Below, piece after piece: positions 44,317-54,300 of a stretch of DNA of 64,000 nucleotides. Every line of letters starts with the position of its first letter. The first letter of the stretch is position 1. The translations under genes were made by a program, and so were the position numbers. Source of the stretch: an uncultured Aquimarina sp. (lineage in GTDB: Bacteria > Bacteroidota > Bacteroidia > Flavobacteriales > Flavobacteriaceae); NCBI GenBank assembly GCA_947496705.1, contig CANMDW010000025.1:19095-83094 (forward strand), in the 5' to 3' direction. The notes under the pieces are model-generated. The model had not been told where the DNA came from. It worked only from the letters and a program-made list of their open reading frames with translations, and made no database searches.

Positions 44317-46005
44317 TTACAAAAGTGCTACAAATAACCCTGCTTCAGTTTTGTCAACTTTGGCAACTTTGTTTTTTGTAAGTCCTTTAATGGTTTTGTC
44401 CCATTTCTTATTGCTCAAACCTGATTTAGTTTTTAGTTCATTCAGATCTATAGGAGAAAGGTCCTTCAGGATATTAAACACCGCTTTTTCTTCTTCAGTG
44501 AGTGTAACAGTATTCTTTTCGGGTCTCATTTGTGGGAAGAAAAGTACTTCCTGTATTGATTGATTATTGGTTAAATACATAATCAAACGGTCCATGCCAA
44601 TTCCCATTCCCGAGGTTGGAGGCATTCCATATTCCAGGGCTCTTAAGAAATCCTGATCGATAAACATCGCTTCGTCATCTCCTTTTTCACCTAGTTTTAA
44701 CTGGTCTTCAAAACGCTCTCGCTGATCAATAGGGTCATTAAGTTCGGAGTATGCATTGGCAATTTCTTTACCGCAAACCATCAACTCAAAACGTTCGGTA
44801 AGATCGGGGTTATCACGGTGTTCTTTACACAGAGGGCTCATCTCTTTCGGGTAATCGGTAATAAAGGTTGGCTGGATATAGTTTCCTTCACATTTTTCGC
44901 CAAAGATCTCATCGATCAATTTCCCTTTACCCATAGTATCATCCACTTCAACTCCCATACCTTTTGCAGCTTCACGGATTTCATCTTCAGATTTACCTGT
45001 GATATCAAAACCGGTAAAATGTTTGATGGCATCGGTCATGGTCACCCGCGGGTAAGGAGCTTTAAAATCGATTTCATGCTCGCCAAAAGTAGCTTTTGTA
45101 GTTCCATTAACGGCAATGGCACAAAATTCTATTAACTGCTCGGCAAAATCCATCATCCAATGGTAGTCTTTATAGGCTACATAAATCTCCATGGCGGTAA
45201 ACTCTGGGTTATGCGTACGATCCATGCCTTCATTTCTGAAATTCTTTGAAAACTCATATACGCCATCAAAACCACCAACAATCAGTCTTTTCAGATACAG
45301 TTCGTTGGCAATTCTCATGTATAACGGGATATCCAACGAATTGTGATGTGTTACAAAAGGGCGTGCCGCAGCACCTCCCGGAATCGGTTGTAAGATTGGA
45401 GTTTCTACCTCAAAGTATCCGCGATCATTAAAAAAATCACGCATCGCATTAAAAAGTTTGGTCCTCTTTACAAAAACCTCTTTTACTTGTGGATTTACAA
45501 TCAGGTCAACATATCGCTGGCGATACCGTAACTCTGGATCAGAAAAAGCGTCATATATTTTTCCGTCGGCATCGGTTCTGGGTTGCGGCAATGGTTTTAA
45601 AGTCTTACTTAGTAAAGAGAAGTCTTTGACCATTACGGTCTTTTCACCCACTTTGGTGGTAAAAAGCGTTCCTTCGATACCAATAAAATCTCCAATATCC
45701 AACAGTTTTTTGTAGACCTCGTTATATTTTGATTTGTCTTCTTCAAGGCAGATCTCATCTCGGTTAAAATATACCTGAATACGGCCATCGGCATCTTGCA
45801 ATTCAGCAAAAGAAGCAGAACCCTGAATACGTCGGGACATCAATCTACCGGCAATAATTACCTTTTTACCTTCTTCAAATTCCTGTTTTATCTTTGCAGA
45901 GGTATGATTTACAGGGTATAAAGCTGCAGGATACGGATTGATACCCAGCTTACGTAATGCATCTAACTTTTCTCTTCTTACAATCTCTTGTTCTGATAAT
46001 TGCAT
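44317..46005 (-). CDS. lysS: Lysine--tRNA ligase, class II
   Basis: A 562-residue class II lysyl-tRNA synthetase: an OB-fold anticodon domain (about 55-150), motif 2 FRNEGMDRTHNPEFTAMEIY and motif 3 GMGIGMDRLIM. Bacterial LysRS is about 500 residues; a C-terminal extension of about 60 residues (SGLSNKKWDKTIKGLTKNK) forms an additional small helical domain seen in flavobacteria. It charges tRNA-Lys in the cytoplasm. A TACTTTTG promoter element lies 22 bp upstream of the start. Confidence 0.97.
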   Translation of the reverse strand: MQLSEQEIVRREKLDALRKLGINPYPAALYPVNHTSAKIKQEFEEGKKVIIAGRLMSRRIQGSASFAELQDADGRIQVYFNRDEICLEEDKSKYNEVYKKLLDIGDFIGIEGTLFTTKVGEKTVMVKDFSLLSKTLKPLPQPRTDADGKIYDAFSDPELRYRQRYVDLIVNPQVKEVFVKRTKLFNAMRDFFNDRGYFEVETPILQPIPGGAAARPFVTHHNSLDIPLYMRIANELYLKRLIVGGFDGVYEFSKNFRNEGMDRTHNPEFTAMEIYVAYKDYHWMMDFAEQLIEFCAIAVNGTTKATFGEHEIDFKAPYPRVTMTDAIKHFTGFDITGKSEDEIREAAKGMGVEVDDTMGKGKLIDEIFGEKCEGNYIQPTFITDYPKEMSPLCKEHRDNPDLTERFELMVCGKEIANAYSELNDPIDQRERFEDQLKLGEKGDDEAMFIDQDFLRALEYGMPPTSGMGIGMDRLIMYLTNNQSIQEVLFFPQMRPEKNTVTLTEEEKAVFNILKDLSPIDLNELKTKSGLSNKKWDKTIKGLTKNKVAKVDKTEAGLFVALL

Positions 46006-46026
46006 AATATTGCCGTTTTAAAGGCA

Positions 46027-46034
46027 CAAAAGTA
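46027..46034 (-). promoter_or_regulatory. lysS promoter -7 element
   Basis: Minus strand TACTTTTG matches TANNTTTG, 22 bp before the lysS ATG. The -33 part is weak (TTTC about 20 bp upstream). Confidence 0.45.
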
Positions 46035-46080
46035 TAGTATTTAAGGAATTTAAAGAAATGTCTATTCAAAACTTTTGTCC

Positions 46081-46968
46081 TTAATGCAAAGAAGTTCTTA
46101 ATTCAAGGATTTTGGTTTCGATTTCTTTGTTTTTTGAGCGTTTTAGTGACTTTTCATAAAATTCAATCGCTTTTTCTTTGTCTTTCATGTACAGGTATTT
46201 GTTACCTAAACTCACATACACAGCTGCCTCTTTGGGAAACAATAGTGTATTAAACGTTAATATGGCTAATGCCTCCTTTTTCTTGCCAGCATAAAAAAGA
46301 ACATTGGCATAGGTGTTTAGCTCATAAATACTTTTGGTTTTATCCTTAAATTGTGCAATCATTTTTTTCGATTTGTTTACTACATAATCGGTTCCTTTTT
46401 CATTAAGTAAGGTGTGCATCAAAATTACCGACTCATACTTTGGAGCGTAGTTTTTAGATAAGATAGCTGCTATATCCTCTTCTAATGAACCTTTCGGCGA
46501 TTCAACTATCCGGTTTATTTCCTTTCCATCTTTATAAAAAATAAAGGTAGGGACTCTGTGGATATTTAAACCCTCGTGCTCGCCACCAGGGCTTTGCTTG
46601 TATTGGTCTCTTTCATTGTGCACCGCAATGGTGGTTAAACGCTGCATTGGAAAGTCAATTTCTTCCAGAATTTTATAGAAACGAGGTACTTCTCGTTTGC
46701 TGTCACCACACCAGGTACCCATAAATAAGGTTATGGCATATTGGTTTAACTCATTTTGTATTGATTCCAGTATTTGTTGTTTTGGAATATATTCTTCAAA
46801 GTTTTTTAAAAACCATTGACCATAGATATCATTGGACAGCGCTTTATTATTTATTTTTCCTATAAGTAGTGAGTTGCCATTATTTTGAACTTCAGTGTTA
46901 AAAGGTTGGGCACATAATGTTGGTCCTAAAAGAACGATTAGAATAGTGAGCAATATAAATTTTTTCAT
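46081..46968 (-). CDS. Thioredoxin-fold protein with TPR-like C-terminus and CxxS active site
   Basis: A 295-residue secreted protein (signal peptide 1-20, ending LCAQ). Residues about 75-165 are a thioredoxin fold with TLFMGTWCGDSKREVP: the active site is C87-G-D-S90, with serine in place of the second cysteine, and a cis-Pro-like HRVPTFIFYKDG. The C-terminal 120 residues are helical repeats (LGNKYLYMKDKEKAIEFYEKSLK). A monothiol site fits isomerase or thiol-transfer chemistry rather than simple disulfide reduction. Periplasmic location is inferred from the signal peptide. Confidence 0.85.
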   Translation of the reverse strand: MKKFILLTILIVLLGPTLCAQPFNTEVQNNGNSLLIGKINNKALSNDIYGQWFLKNFEEYIPKQQILESIQNELNQYAITLFMGTWCGDSKREVPRFYKILEEIDFPMQRLTTIAVHNERDQYKQSPGGEHEGLNIHRVPTFIFYKDGKEINRIVESPKGSLEEDIAAILSKNYAPKYESVILMHTLLNEKGTDYVVNKSKKMIAQFKDKTKSIYELNTYANVLFYAGKKKEALAILTFNTLLFPKEAAVYVSLGNKYLYMKDKEKAIEFYEKSLKRSKNKEIETKILELRTSLH

Positions 46969-47004
46969 AGTGTTGAGTTTAGTTAAAACACTTGTCTTTT
47001 GATT

Positions 47005-47167
47005 AGGACGTGTTAATGCTAAGCCTAAAAGTGAGTTTTTCGCCCTTTTTCCGTATTTCAGCGTTCATTTTTGCATACGTAGCTCGCTATGTTTACCAAA
47101 AACAGTCTCGAAATACGGAAAAATCATCAAAAAAAACCATGCTTTCTGCTTCGTGTTAACACGTCCT
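47005..47167. repeat. 163-bp palindromic repeat element
   Basis: The ends are a 12-bp perfect inverted repeat (aggacgtgttaa / ttaacacgtcct). Inside is a 14-bp perfect stem, tttttccgtatttc (47046-47059) and gaaatacggaaaaa (47110-47123), and a short tagctcgctatg segment. It has no coding capacity and lies between the thioredoxin and DUF1573 genes. It looks like a non-autonomous mobile or structured intergenic element. Confidence 0.7.
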
Positions 47168-47190
47168 GGTATGAGTTAGTTCTAATTCAA

Positions 47191-47655
47191 TTACTTTTTA
47201 CTTCCGTTTTGATTTTTTGGAATCACCATAGCTTTGATTTTTAGTATTTCTTTTCCTTCCTTAGAATTGGTGGTAAGAGTTAGCTGTTTATGTTGAAGAT
47301 TCGGTTTTCCGTTGGAATTAAAAGTTACGATCAATTTTCCTGATGCTCCGGGAGCTATCGGTTCTTTCGGCCATTTGGAAACGGTACATCCGCAGCTCCC
47401 TACAGCATTTATTATTACTAAAGGTGATGTACCCGTATTGGTAAATGTAAAGGTGTGCTCAACGATAGCTCCTTCATTGATGGTGCCAAAATCGTGATTG
47501 TTTTTAGAAAATTTCATAATAGGGAAGTCAGAGATTTTTTGATCATGTTTTGCAGCTACCGCTATATTTTTTGGTGTAATTTTTTGAGTAACCTTGTTGC
47601 ATGAAATGGTTACTGTTACGAATACTCCTGCCAGAATTATGATTCCTTTTTTCAT
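47191..47655 (-). CDS. DUF1573 domain protein
   Basis: A 154-residue protein with a signal peptide whose end (VTISCNK, Cys19) fits a lipobox. The DUF1573 core is an immunoglobulin-like fold: NNHDFGTINEGAIVEHTFTF, TGTSPLVIINAVGSCGCTV, GASGKLIVTFNSNGKP. DUF1573 proteins are common in the Bacteroidota envelope and of unknown function. It is probably anchored in the outer membrane. The 163-bp repeat separates it from the thioredoxin gene downstream. Confidence 0.9.
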   Translation of the reverse strand: MKKGIIILAGVFVTVTISCNKVTQKITPKNIAVAAKHDQKISDFPIMKFSKNNHDFGTINEGAIVEHTFTFTNTGTSPLVIINAVGSCGCTVSKWPKEPIAPGASGKLIVTFNSNGKPNLQHKQLTLTTNSKEGKEILKIKAMVIPKNQNGSKK

Positions 47656-47841
47656 TTCTTCAATTTTTAAGGTTTGAACTCATCTTGAGTTCTTTATTAA
47701 TGTTTTATTACAGACGCTTTTCGGTATGAGTAAAATCTGAATAACCGACCTGAATCATCTCGATCAAAATTCAACCTAAGTAGTAGAAAAAACTATTCAA
47801 AAGGGATGGAAATAAGGACTAGACCTGGGGTGGATTTTTTG

Positions 47842-48948
47842 TTACTTTTTGGTATACAGTGATTTAACCTCTTCTCTTGAGCTTGTATTCAGTTTTTTGT
47901 AAAGATTGTTGATATGTGTTTTTACAGTGCTAACACTTACAAACATAGCAGAAGCAATCTCCTTGTTTGTTTTATCAGTTAGGATAAGATCCAGTATTTT
48001 TTGTTCCTGATGGGTGAGATCTTTTAGCAGGAGTGTGTGCGAAGCACTTTTTTTTCTTCGATACACAAAAAATTGAAGTGCATTCAAAAGTAATGAAAAA
48101 AGTAATATGAATGATAGTATCCAGATCCATAGATGTTTAGAAGTAATTTTTTCTGGATTGAGTAAAAAATTATCAGAAGCCAGTTCGGCTTCATATTGTT
48201 TGGTATAAGTACTGTTGGGATATAATTTCTTTAGCCTTTCTAACAGTTGTTCATAATATGAATTATTTTTCAGATCTTTTAAGTAGTAAGCATATAATTC
48301 ATTAGACTTGTTAGACAAAAAAGCATATATATACAGCTCTATTAATGGCTCATTTTCCCGTTTCCCGAATTGTTGCAGATTGCTTAACCATTTGTTAGCA
48401 TTTATTTTACGACTGGTTTGACTTCTATAATTACTGAAAGCAAATTGCATTTCATCGATAATAGAATCAGCTTTGATAAAGGTGTTACTTTTTTCGTTGG
48501 TCGAAGTAACCTTACAAAACATTTCCCGATCAAAAGAAAAAGGCAAAGAAAGTGTATCAGAATTCTTTGCTATAAAGAATACCTCTTTGCTTTCTGGGCA
48601 GAATCCATTAAAATGAATATTATTTTCATTTTTTTCAGAACAGTTATGAACATGAATTCTGTAGATATGATTTCCTGTCGGAAGGTGGTCTCCCAAAAAT
48701 GAAAAGTAACCTGTTGAATCTGGTGTGGTTTTTTGTATGATCTGTTCTGGGTATACTCCAGAAATTTTTCTGTAATCTTCTACCAAAGACAGGTATACTT
48801 CTTCTGGCCAATAGGTAGTATCTACATGTCCAGAAAAATGATATTGCGCAGACAAGGCCCATGGGAACATTAAAAAAAGAACATTAAACCAGAGAAATAG
48901 TAATTGCATATCAAAAAAAGAAAGTAGAAATATAGAGATTAATTTCAA
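47842..48948 (-). CDS. Membrane-anchored LuxR-type regulator
   Basis: A 368-residue protein. An N-terminal signal-like helix leads into an extracytoplasmic domain (about 30-270, with beta-rich start and helical end), one membrane helix (LWIWILSFILLFSLLLNALQ), and a C-terminal LuxR/GerE helix-turn-helix (LTHQEQKILDLILTDKTNKE, then VSVSTVKTHINNLYKKL). This one-component membrane design senses an external or envelope signal and binds DNA directly. Target genes are unknown. Confidence 0.85.
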   Translation of the reverse strand: MKLISIFLLSFFDMQLLFLWFNVLFLMFPWALSAQYHFSGHVDTTYWPEEVYLSLVEDYRKISGVYPEQIIQKTTPDSTGYFSFLGDHLPTGNHIYRIHVHNCSEKNENNIHFNGFCPESKEVFFIAKNSDTLSLPFSFDREMFCKVTSTNEKSNTFIKADSIIDEMQFAFSNYRSQTSRKINANKWLSNLQQFGKRENEPLIELYIYAFLSNKSNELYAYYLKDLKNNSYYEQLLERLKKLYPNSTYTKQYEAELASDNFLLNPEKITSKHLWIWILSFILLFSLLLNALQFFVYRRKKSASHTLLLKDLTHQEQKILDLILTDKTNKEIASAMFVSVSTVKTHINNLYKKLNTSSREEVKSLYTKK

Positions 48949-49016
48949 AACATTGTAACAGAATAAAGCATAAGGTTACTTATAAGTAGAACAAATAATT
49001 TATTTTAGTAAGGTAT

Positions 49017-49175
49017 ATGAGTTTTTGGAGGGTATTATTAGCTATTTTTTTTCCACCCCTTTCAATTTTGGATAAAGGGTGTGGTTCTGTTTTGATCGTG
49101 TTATTACTTACTATTTGTGGCTGGGTTCCTGGGGTAATAGCCGCCTTAGTAATATTAAATAACCCGAATATATAA
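49017..49175 (+). CDS. YqaE/Pmp3 family small membrane protein
   Basis: A 52-residue protein with two membrane helices: LLAIFFPPLSILDKG and VLIVLLLTICGWVPGVIAAL. This is the YqaE/Pmp3 (UPF0057) pattern, linked to membrane potential and salt or cold stress in other organisms. Its stop overlaps the next start (TAATG), so it is coupled to the lipoprotein gene. Confidence 0.88.
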   Translation: MSFWRVLLAIFFPPLSILDKGCGSVLIVLLLTICGWVPGVIAALVILNNPNI

Positions 49176-49960
49176 TGATCACTATAAAATTTAAACGTGT
49201 GAAAAATTTTTATGTCTGTTTACAGTTTGTTATAGTTTTACTTGTAATCACTGGATGTAATTTTTCTGAAGATTTGTATCTCAACGAAGATGGAACCGGA
49301 AAGATTTCTATCAATTTTGATGGCTCTGAATTAATGCAGATGGCAGGAGATAAAGTATCTGAAGGGAAAGAAGAAGTAATCGATTCTATTATTGTGTTCA
49401 AAGATTTTCTTGAGGAAAAGAAGGACAGTATTTCCAAATTACCCGAAGAAGAGCAGAAACGTCTGAAGCGTTTGGAAAACTTTAAAATGCATATGCTGAT
49501 GAATACCAACTCAAAGGAAATGAAGTTTGACCTCTATTCAGATTTTAAGGATGTTTCAGAGCTGGGAGATGTATTTAATGATTTTAAGACCGCGAGCTCT
49601 GTAGGAAATAAAAACCAATCAGATAAGCAAAATGGCCCTCCGACGCTTATGTCTACGCCAGAAGCCGAGGGCTCCAAGGTATCATATTCCTTTAAAAAGA
49701 ACAAGTTTAAGAGAAGTACTGAAATATTTAACTATGAAATATTAAAACAGAGTCTGGATAGTTTGGAGCAAATGAGAATGTTCTTGGCGAACTCTAAGTA
49801 TAAATTAAATTATCATTTTCCGCGAAAGATCAAGAAGGTATCATCAGATAAAGCTATGTTCAGTCAGGACGGAAAAAGTTTTACGCTCGAAGTCGGTTTT
49901 ATGGAGTATATGAAAAATCCAAAAATACTGGATGTCGAAGTAGCGTTAGAAAATAAATAA
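49175..49960 (+). CDS. Unknown lipoprotein, 261 aa
   Basis: A 261-residue lipoprotein (FVIVLLVITGC, lipobox Cys28). The N-terminal mature part, DLYLNEDGTGKISINFDGSEL, recalls flavobacterial lipoproteins with a short beta domain; a charged coiled-coil-like stretch (SISKLPEEEQKRLKRLENFK) and a beta-rich C-terminus follow. Function unknown. Coupled to the YqaE/Pmp3 gene. Confidence 0.78.
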   Translation: MITIKFKRVKNFYVCLQFVIVLLVITGCNFSEDLYLNEDGTGKISINFDGSELMQMAGDKVSEGKEEVIDSIIVFKDFLEEKKDSISKLPEEEQKRLKRLENFKMHMLMNTNSKEMKFDLYSDFKDVSELGDVFNDFKTASSVGNKNQSDKQNGPPTLMSTPEAEGSKVSYSFKKNKFKRSTEIFNYEILKQSLDSLEQMRMFLANSKYKLNYHFPRKIKKVSSDKAMFSQDGKSFTLEVGFMEYMKNPKILDVEVALENK

Positions 49961-50000
49961 GAAGCAGCCAATGAACTGCTTTTTTTAATCTTGTATCTTT

Positions 50001-50723
50001 GTGATGATGAATAACAAGATTGAAATACAAGAACTGGGCTGTAAAAACTACAAAGAAACCTGGGAATATCAGGAAACACTGTTTAAAGAAATTCTGGATA
50101 TAAAAATCAAAAACCGAAGGGAAGATGCAGGGCTACAAACACCTAATTACTTTCTTTTTGTAGAGCATCCGCATGTATATACTTTGGGGAAAAGCGGAGA
50201 TATGAGTAATCTCTTATTGTCTGAAGAACAACTTATAGAAAAAGGAGCTGCTTTTTATAAAATTAACCGTGGAGGAGACATCACCTACCATGGCCCGGGC
50301 CAAATTGTTGGGTATCCTATTTTGGATTTAGAGAATTTCTTTACTGATATTCATAAATACCTGAGATTTTTGGAGGAAATGGTGATCAGAACTCTTGCCG
50401 AGTATGGAATCAATGCTACCAGAAGTGAGGGAGAGACCGGGGTTTGGCTGGATGTAGGCACACCATTTGCCCGTAAGATTTGCGCCATGGGGGTTCGCGC
50501 CAGCCGTTGGGTGACCATGCATGGTTTTGCATTCAATATAAATGCAGATTTAGGTTATTTTGATCATATTGTCCCCTGCGGAATTAAAGGAAAAGCAGTT
50601 ACCTCGCTTAATGGTGAACTGGGAATGGAAAAAGTGGCTATAGAAGAAGTAAAAGAAAAGTTGTTGAGACATTTTAAAACACTTTTTGAAGCCCAACTTA
50701 TCACACAAAAAACAGAAGTGTAA
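50001..50723 (+). CDS. lipB: Octanoyl-[acyl-carrier-protein]-protein N-octanoyltransferase
   Basis: A 240-residue LipB that transfers octanoate from ACP to lipoyl domains, first step of lipoate synthesis. Motifs: EHPHVYTLGKSG, RGGDITYHGPGQIVGYPI, the catalytic lysine in ARKICAMG (Lys159) and the cysteine in HIVPCGIKGKAVTSL (Cys193). The three leading ATGs (50001, 50004, 50007) are all possible starts. It is followed 4 bp later by a small secreted protein gene. Confidence 0.95.
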   Translation: MMMNNKIEIQELGCKNYKETWEYQETLFKEILDIKIKNRREDAGLQTPNYFLFVEHPHVYTLGKSGDMSNLLLSEEQLIEKGAAFYKINRGGDITYHGPGQIVGYPILDLENFFTDIHKYLRFLEEMVIRTLAEYGINATRSEGETGVWLDVGTPFARKICAMGVRASRWVTMHGFAFNINADLGYFDHIVPCGIKGKAVTSLNGELGMEKVAIEEVKEKLLRHFKTLFEAQLITQKTEV

Positions 50724-50727
50724 GTAT

Positions 50728-51264
50728 ATGAATAGATATACTTTTTTTATTTCTCTAATGCTTGTAACTGTATGCAAAACTTCAAATGCAGTAGGTTTTT
50801 TAGAAAAAGCAACAGGAATTTCAGAAATTAAAAACCATGAAGAGTATTGCCCCGAAGATGGAGATTGTAGCCTTAAAATTTATAAAAACTCTTCAATTGT
50901 ACTAAAAAAAGATACTACAGATATGTATTATCCTGTAATTGAAAAAGGAAATAACATCGTTGTTGAATATACTTTTTTTATAAAAGGTCCTGAAGGAACG
51001 TCTGATGGTGATTATTCTGAAACGATTCATTTTGAAATAAAAGAAACTACAAAAAGTTTGCATATAGAAGACGATACATTGGTACAAGTAAATCTGCTTT
51101 TTGGGAAACACTGTTTCTGTAGAGGGGAAGCAGGATATTATAAAGTTAACGATGGAAACCTAATACTCAAAAAATCTCATGATAAACTAATAATTGATCT
51201 TTCATTTAGTTTAGATGAGGTCTCGCAGAAGGTCACAAGAATCAAAGAAGTTATTGCACTTTAA
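50728..51264 (+). CDS. Unknown secreted protein, 178 aa
   Basis: A 178-residue protein starting at the ATG of 50728; the upstream in-frame ATG at 50686 lies inside lipB. The signal peptide is NRYTFFISLMLVTVCKTSNA. The mature part is acidic and beta-rich, with the cysteines CPEDGDC and KHCFCRGEAG. No family is recognised. It is the last gene of the lipB group; a strong terminator sits directly after it. Confidence 0.7.
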   Translation: MNRYTFFISLMLVTVCKTSNAVGFLEKATGISEIKNHEEYCPEDGDCSLKIYKNSSIVLKKDTTDMYYPVIEKGNNIVVEYTFFIKGPEGTSDGDYSETIHFEIKETTKSLHIEDDTLVQVNLLFGKHCFCRGEAGYYKVNDGNLILKKSHDKLIIDLSFSLDEVSQKVTRIKEVIAL

Positions 51265-51298
51265 AAAAAAGCGGTGCACTTTTTCAATGCACCGCTTT
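51263..51298 (-). terminator. Rho-independent terminator between convergent genes
   Basis: The stem aaagcggtgca / tgcaccgcttt (11 bp) reads on the minus strand into a T-run of eight, terminating the metallopeptidase gene; it may also stop the rightward transcript. Confidence 0.85.
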
Positions 51299-51322
51299 AG
51301 ATAACTTATTTTGAAAGAAAAT

Positions 51323-54300
51323 CTATTCTTGCACAAACCGAATAGATGTAGCTTTACCTCCGTTATTAATATTTAAAAAATACATTCCTGCAGGTAATTG
51401 GCTGGTGTTTATTGTTTTTTGAATCAATTTACCTTTCATTACAGTTGTTCCAAGTAAATTAATAATTTCATATTGTGTGTCTTTCTTTAAAACTACCACG
51501 TTTAACATTCTGTCTTTTCCTACCGGATTAGGGAATGCACTAATTTGAAATTGCTCTGTAGTCGTTATATTTTCAACAGTAAATGATCTGGCAGCACTAC
51601 CAATTGTAAATGTTGTAGATTCAGAACTTCCAAACGATCCTCCTGATGCTATGGTGTTTCCTTGAGAGGTAAGGGTATAAGAACCATTACCATATGCGCA
51701 GCATATACCATCTCCATAACTATCGTTAAGAGTAAAGGTATACGTTCCCGAATCCAGGCATTCTGTAAGTGTTAAAGTCGATCCATCAGGTTGAGAATCA
51801 TAAGTTCCTCCGGAAGCAATAACCTGATTACTGTTATTGGTGATTTGCCAGCTGGTTTCTTGTGGGTAATCATCAAAATTAAGAGTAAGAAGAACATCAG
51901 TACAAGTAGTAGGTCCTCCGGTTTCAGACAAATTCAGATCGTCTATAGTCATATCACCGCTCCATGAGGTATTTGTGATACCATTAAATCTAAGTTGTAC
52001 TGCGGCACCTGTATAAGTACTTAAATCTATACTTGCAGATTGCCATGAATTTCCCTGATCTCCGGATTTGGACCACAATGATGACCAGGTAGCTCCATTA
52101 TTGCTACTGGCTTCTAAGGTTAGCGTACCCATACTGCTACCGTACATATGATACTGAAAAGAAAAAGTAGCTTGTGTAGAATTGCTTAAATCAAAACAAG
52201 GAGAATTTAAGATAGCTCTTTTGTTTGGATACCCGGTTCCATTTCCGGAGGCTTCAATATACATATAATAAGATCCTTCTGCTGCACTTGAGGGTCCTGT
52301 ATTACTCGATGGGGTGCCATTGGCATCATTGGTCCAGTTGATGTCATCTCCTGTACTTTGTGTCCAGGCCCCTAAGGTGTTTTCAAATCCTTCTGTATAA
52401 GGAAATGATGATATTCCTCCTGTACAAACAGTACCTCCCGAAGATTGTGTAGTAACACTTGCAGTATTGCTTGCGTTTGATTCGTTGCCAGCTGCATCTT
52501 TAGCTTTTACGCTAAAACTATACGAAGTATTTGGTGCTAATCCGGTCACGGTATAGGAAGTACTGGCAACCGTTGCAATAACTGAATTTCCTTGGTATAT
52601 GTCATATCCTGTCACTCCTACATTATCTGTTGAGGCATTCCATGAAAGATCTACCGCAGTTTGTGTGACATTTGAAGCTGTTAAGCTTGCAGGGGTTGTC
52701 GGTGCCTGAGTATCACTTCCGCTACCTGGAGTGATTTCGAAGTTTGCATTAGAAATATCATAGAAAACATGTCCCGATCCCCTCACCATAATTCGGTTTT
52801 GAGTTCCTACAGCATTGGGTACCGTAATATTTTGAGAACCATCATTAGGAACTGCAGCTACAATATTAATAGGATATGTATTTCCACCATCTGTAGATAA
52901 TAAAATATCTACATTGGCAGCATTCACACCGTTTCCGGTTGTTCCTGCTACATTCCAGGTTACTGTTTGAGTTGATCCGGCAGCCCAGTTAACATTGGTG
53001 TTTGGTGCATTTATCACAAAGGGTCCGGCAGCACCTGCAACAGTAATTCTTGTATTGTCACTTGCAGTGCTTCCACCACCTGCTGCGTTGTCTCTTACGG
53101 TAAGTCTAAAATTCATTGTTCTGTTTACAGAAGGAACCACTTCCCATGTAGAAGCAGTTTGTCCTGTCTTAACTGTAGACAATGCGGGCATATATCTGTC
53201 TGGAGAAGCTGTCGGAGTCAGAGATCTAAATGCAGGTCCTCCGGTTGAAGTAGGAGATGGTGGCATGGTCGCAGGTTGAGAATCCATTTGCTCCCAACAA
53301 TACGTAAGCGAATTTCCAGAGTCAGCATCAGATCCATTTCCTTTCAGAACAAATGGTGTCGATGCAGGGATGGTATAATCTGGTCCGGCATTGGCCGTTG
53401 GAGCTGCGTTTCCGGTATTGCTTTGTGCTCCACATCTGCTATTTCCCTGCGAAATATTTTGCCACATTTCCTGGATACTTATGGCATGAAAATAAGCATC
53501 ACTATTGTTTTGAACATTGGGAGAACAAATACCTGCATATCCCATAATAGTAGAAGCACTTCCTGGCTCAACCGATGCATTGGATCTCTGACAGCTGTTA
53601 TTCTGCGTATGGTTTCCACCATATTGATGTCCCATTTCGTGCGCAACATAGTCTACATCATAAGCGTCTCCAATAGGTCTTCCACTTCCTGTAATTCCTC
53701 TTGCTTTTGAGTTTGTACAAGGAGATCTAAGTTGTGCCAATCCACCTCCACCGGTGCTAAAAGCATGTCCTATATCATAGTTATTACGCCCTATGAATTG
53801 ATCACAAACCGTTTGACTTTCATTTATTAATGCGCTGGCATTACTATTACTTAGATTATCGGTATTTGCATTTAAAAAGATAATATCGGTATTGTTGTTC
53901 ACCAATACCATAGTCAGTGCCAAATCTCTCTCAAAAATACCATTCACTCTGGTCATCGTAGTATTTATCGCAGAAAGTACCGCTTCTTTTTTTACCTGAT
54001 CTGAAGCGCCCGAGCTAATCCCCTGATTATTTAGGTGGAATTGAGAATATTCCCCGGTACAGGCTACCGCAAGCCTAAACGTTCTTAGTCGGCCGTCATT
54101 AGCATTTTTTGTGGTAGGAAGTTGTTGTTCAGAAAAATTTGATTTGAAACTATCTTCAACCAGGCATTCAAAACCCTCAGGATTGGCAGGTAAATCTGTT
54201 TTTGAGTAAGCAATATAGCTTCTCTTATCTTTTGTATAAGGGTCAATATAAATAGTCTTATAATTTCCTGAAGTGATCATGGCATGTAAACCAATTTTCG

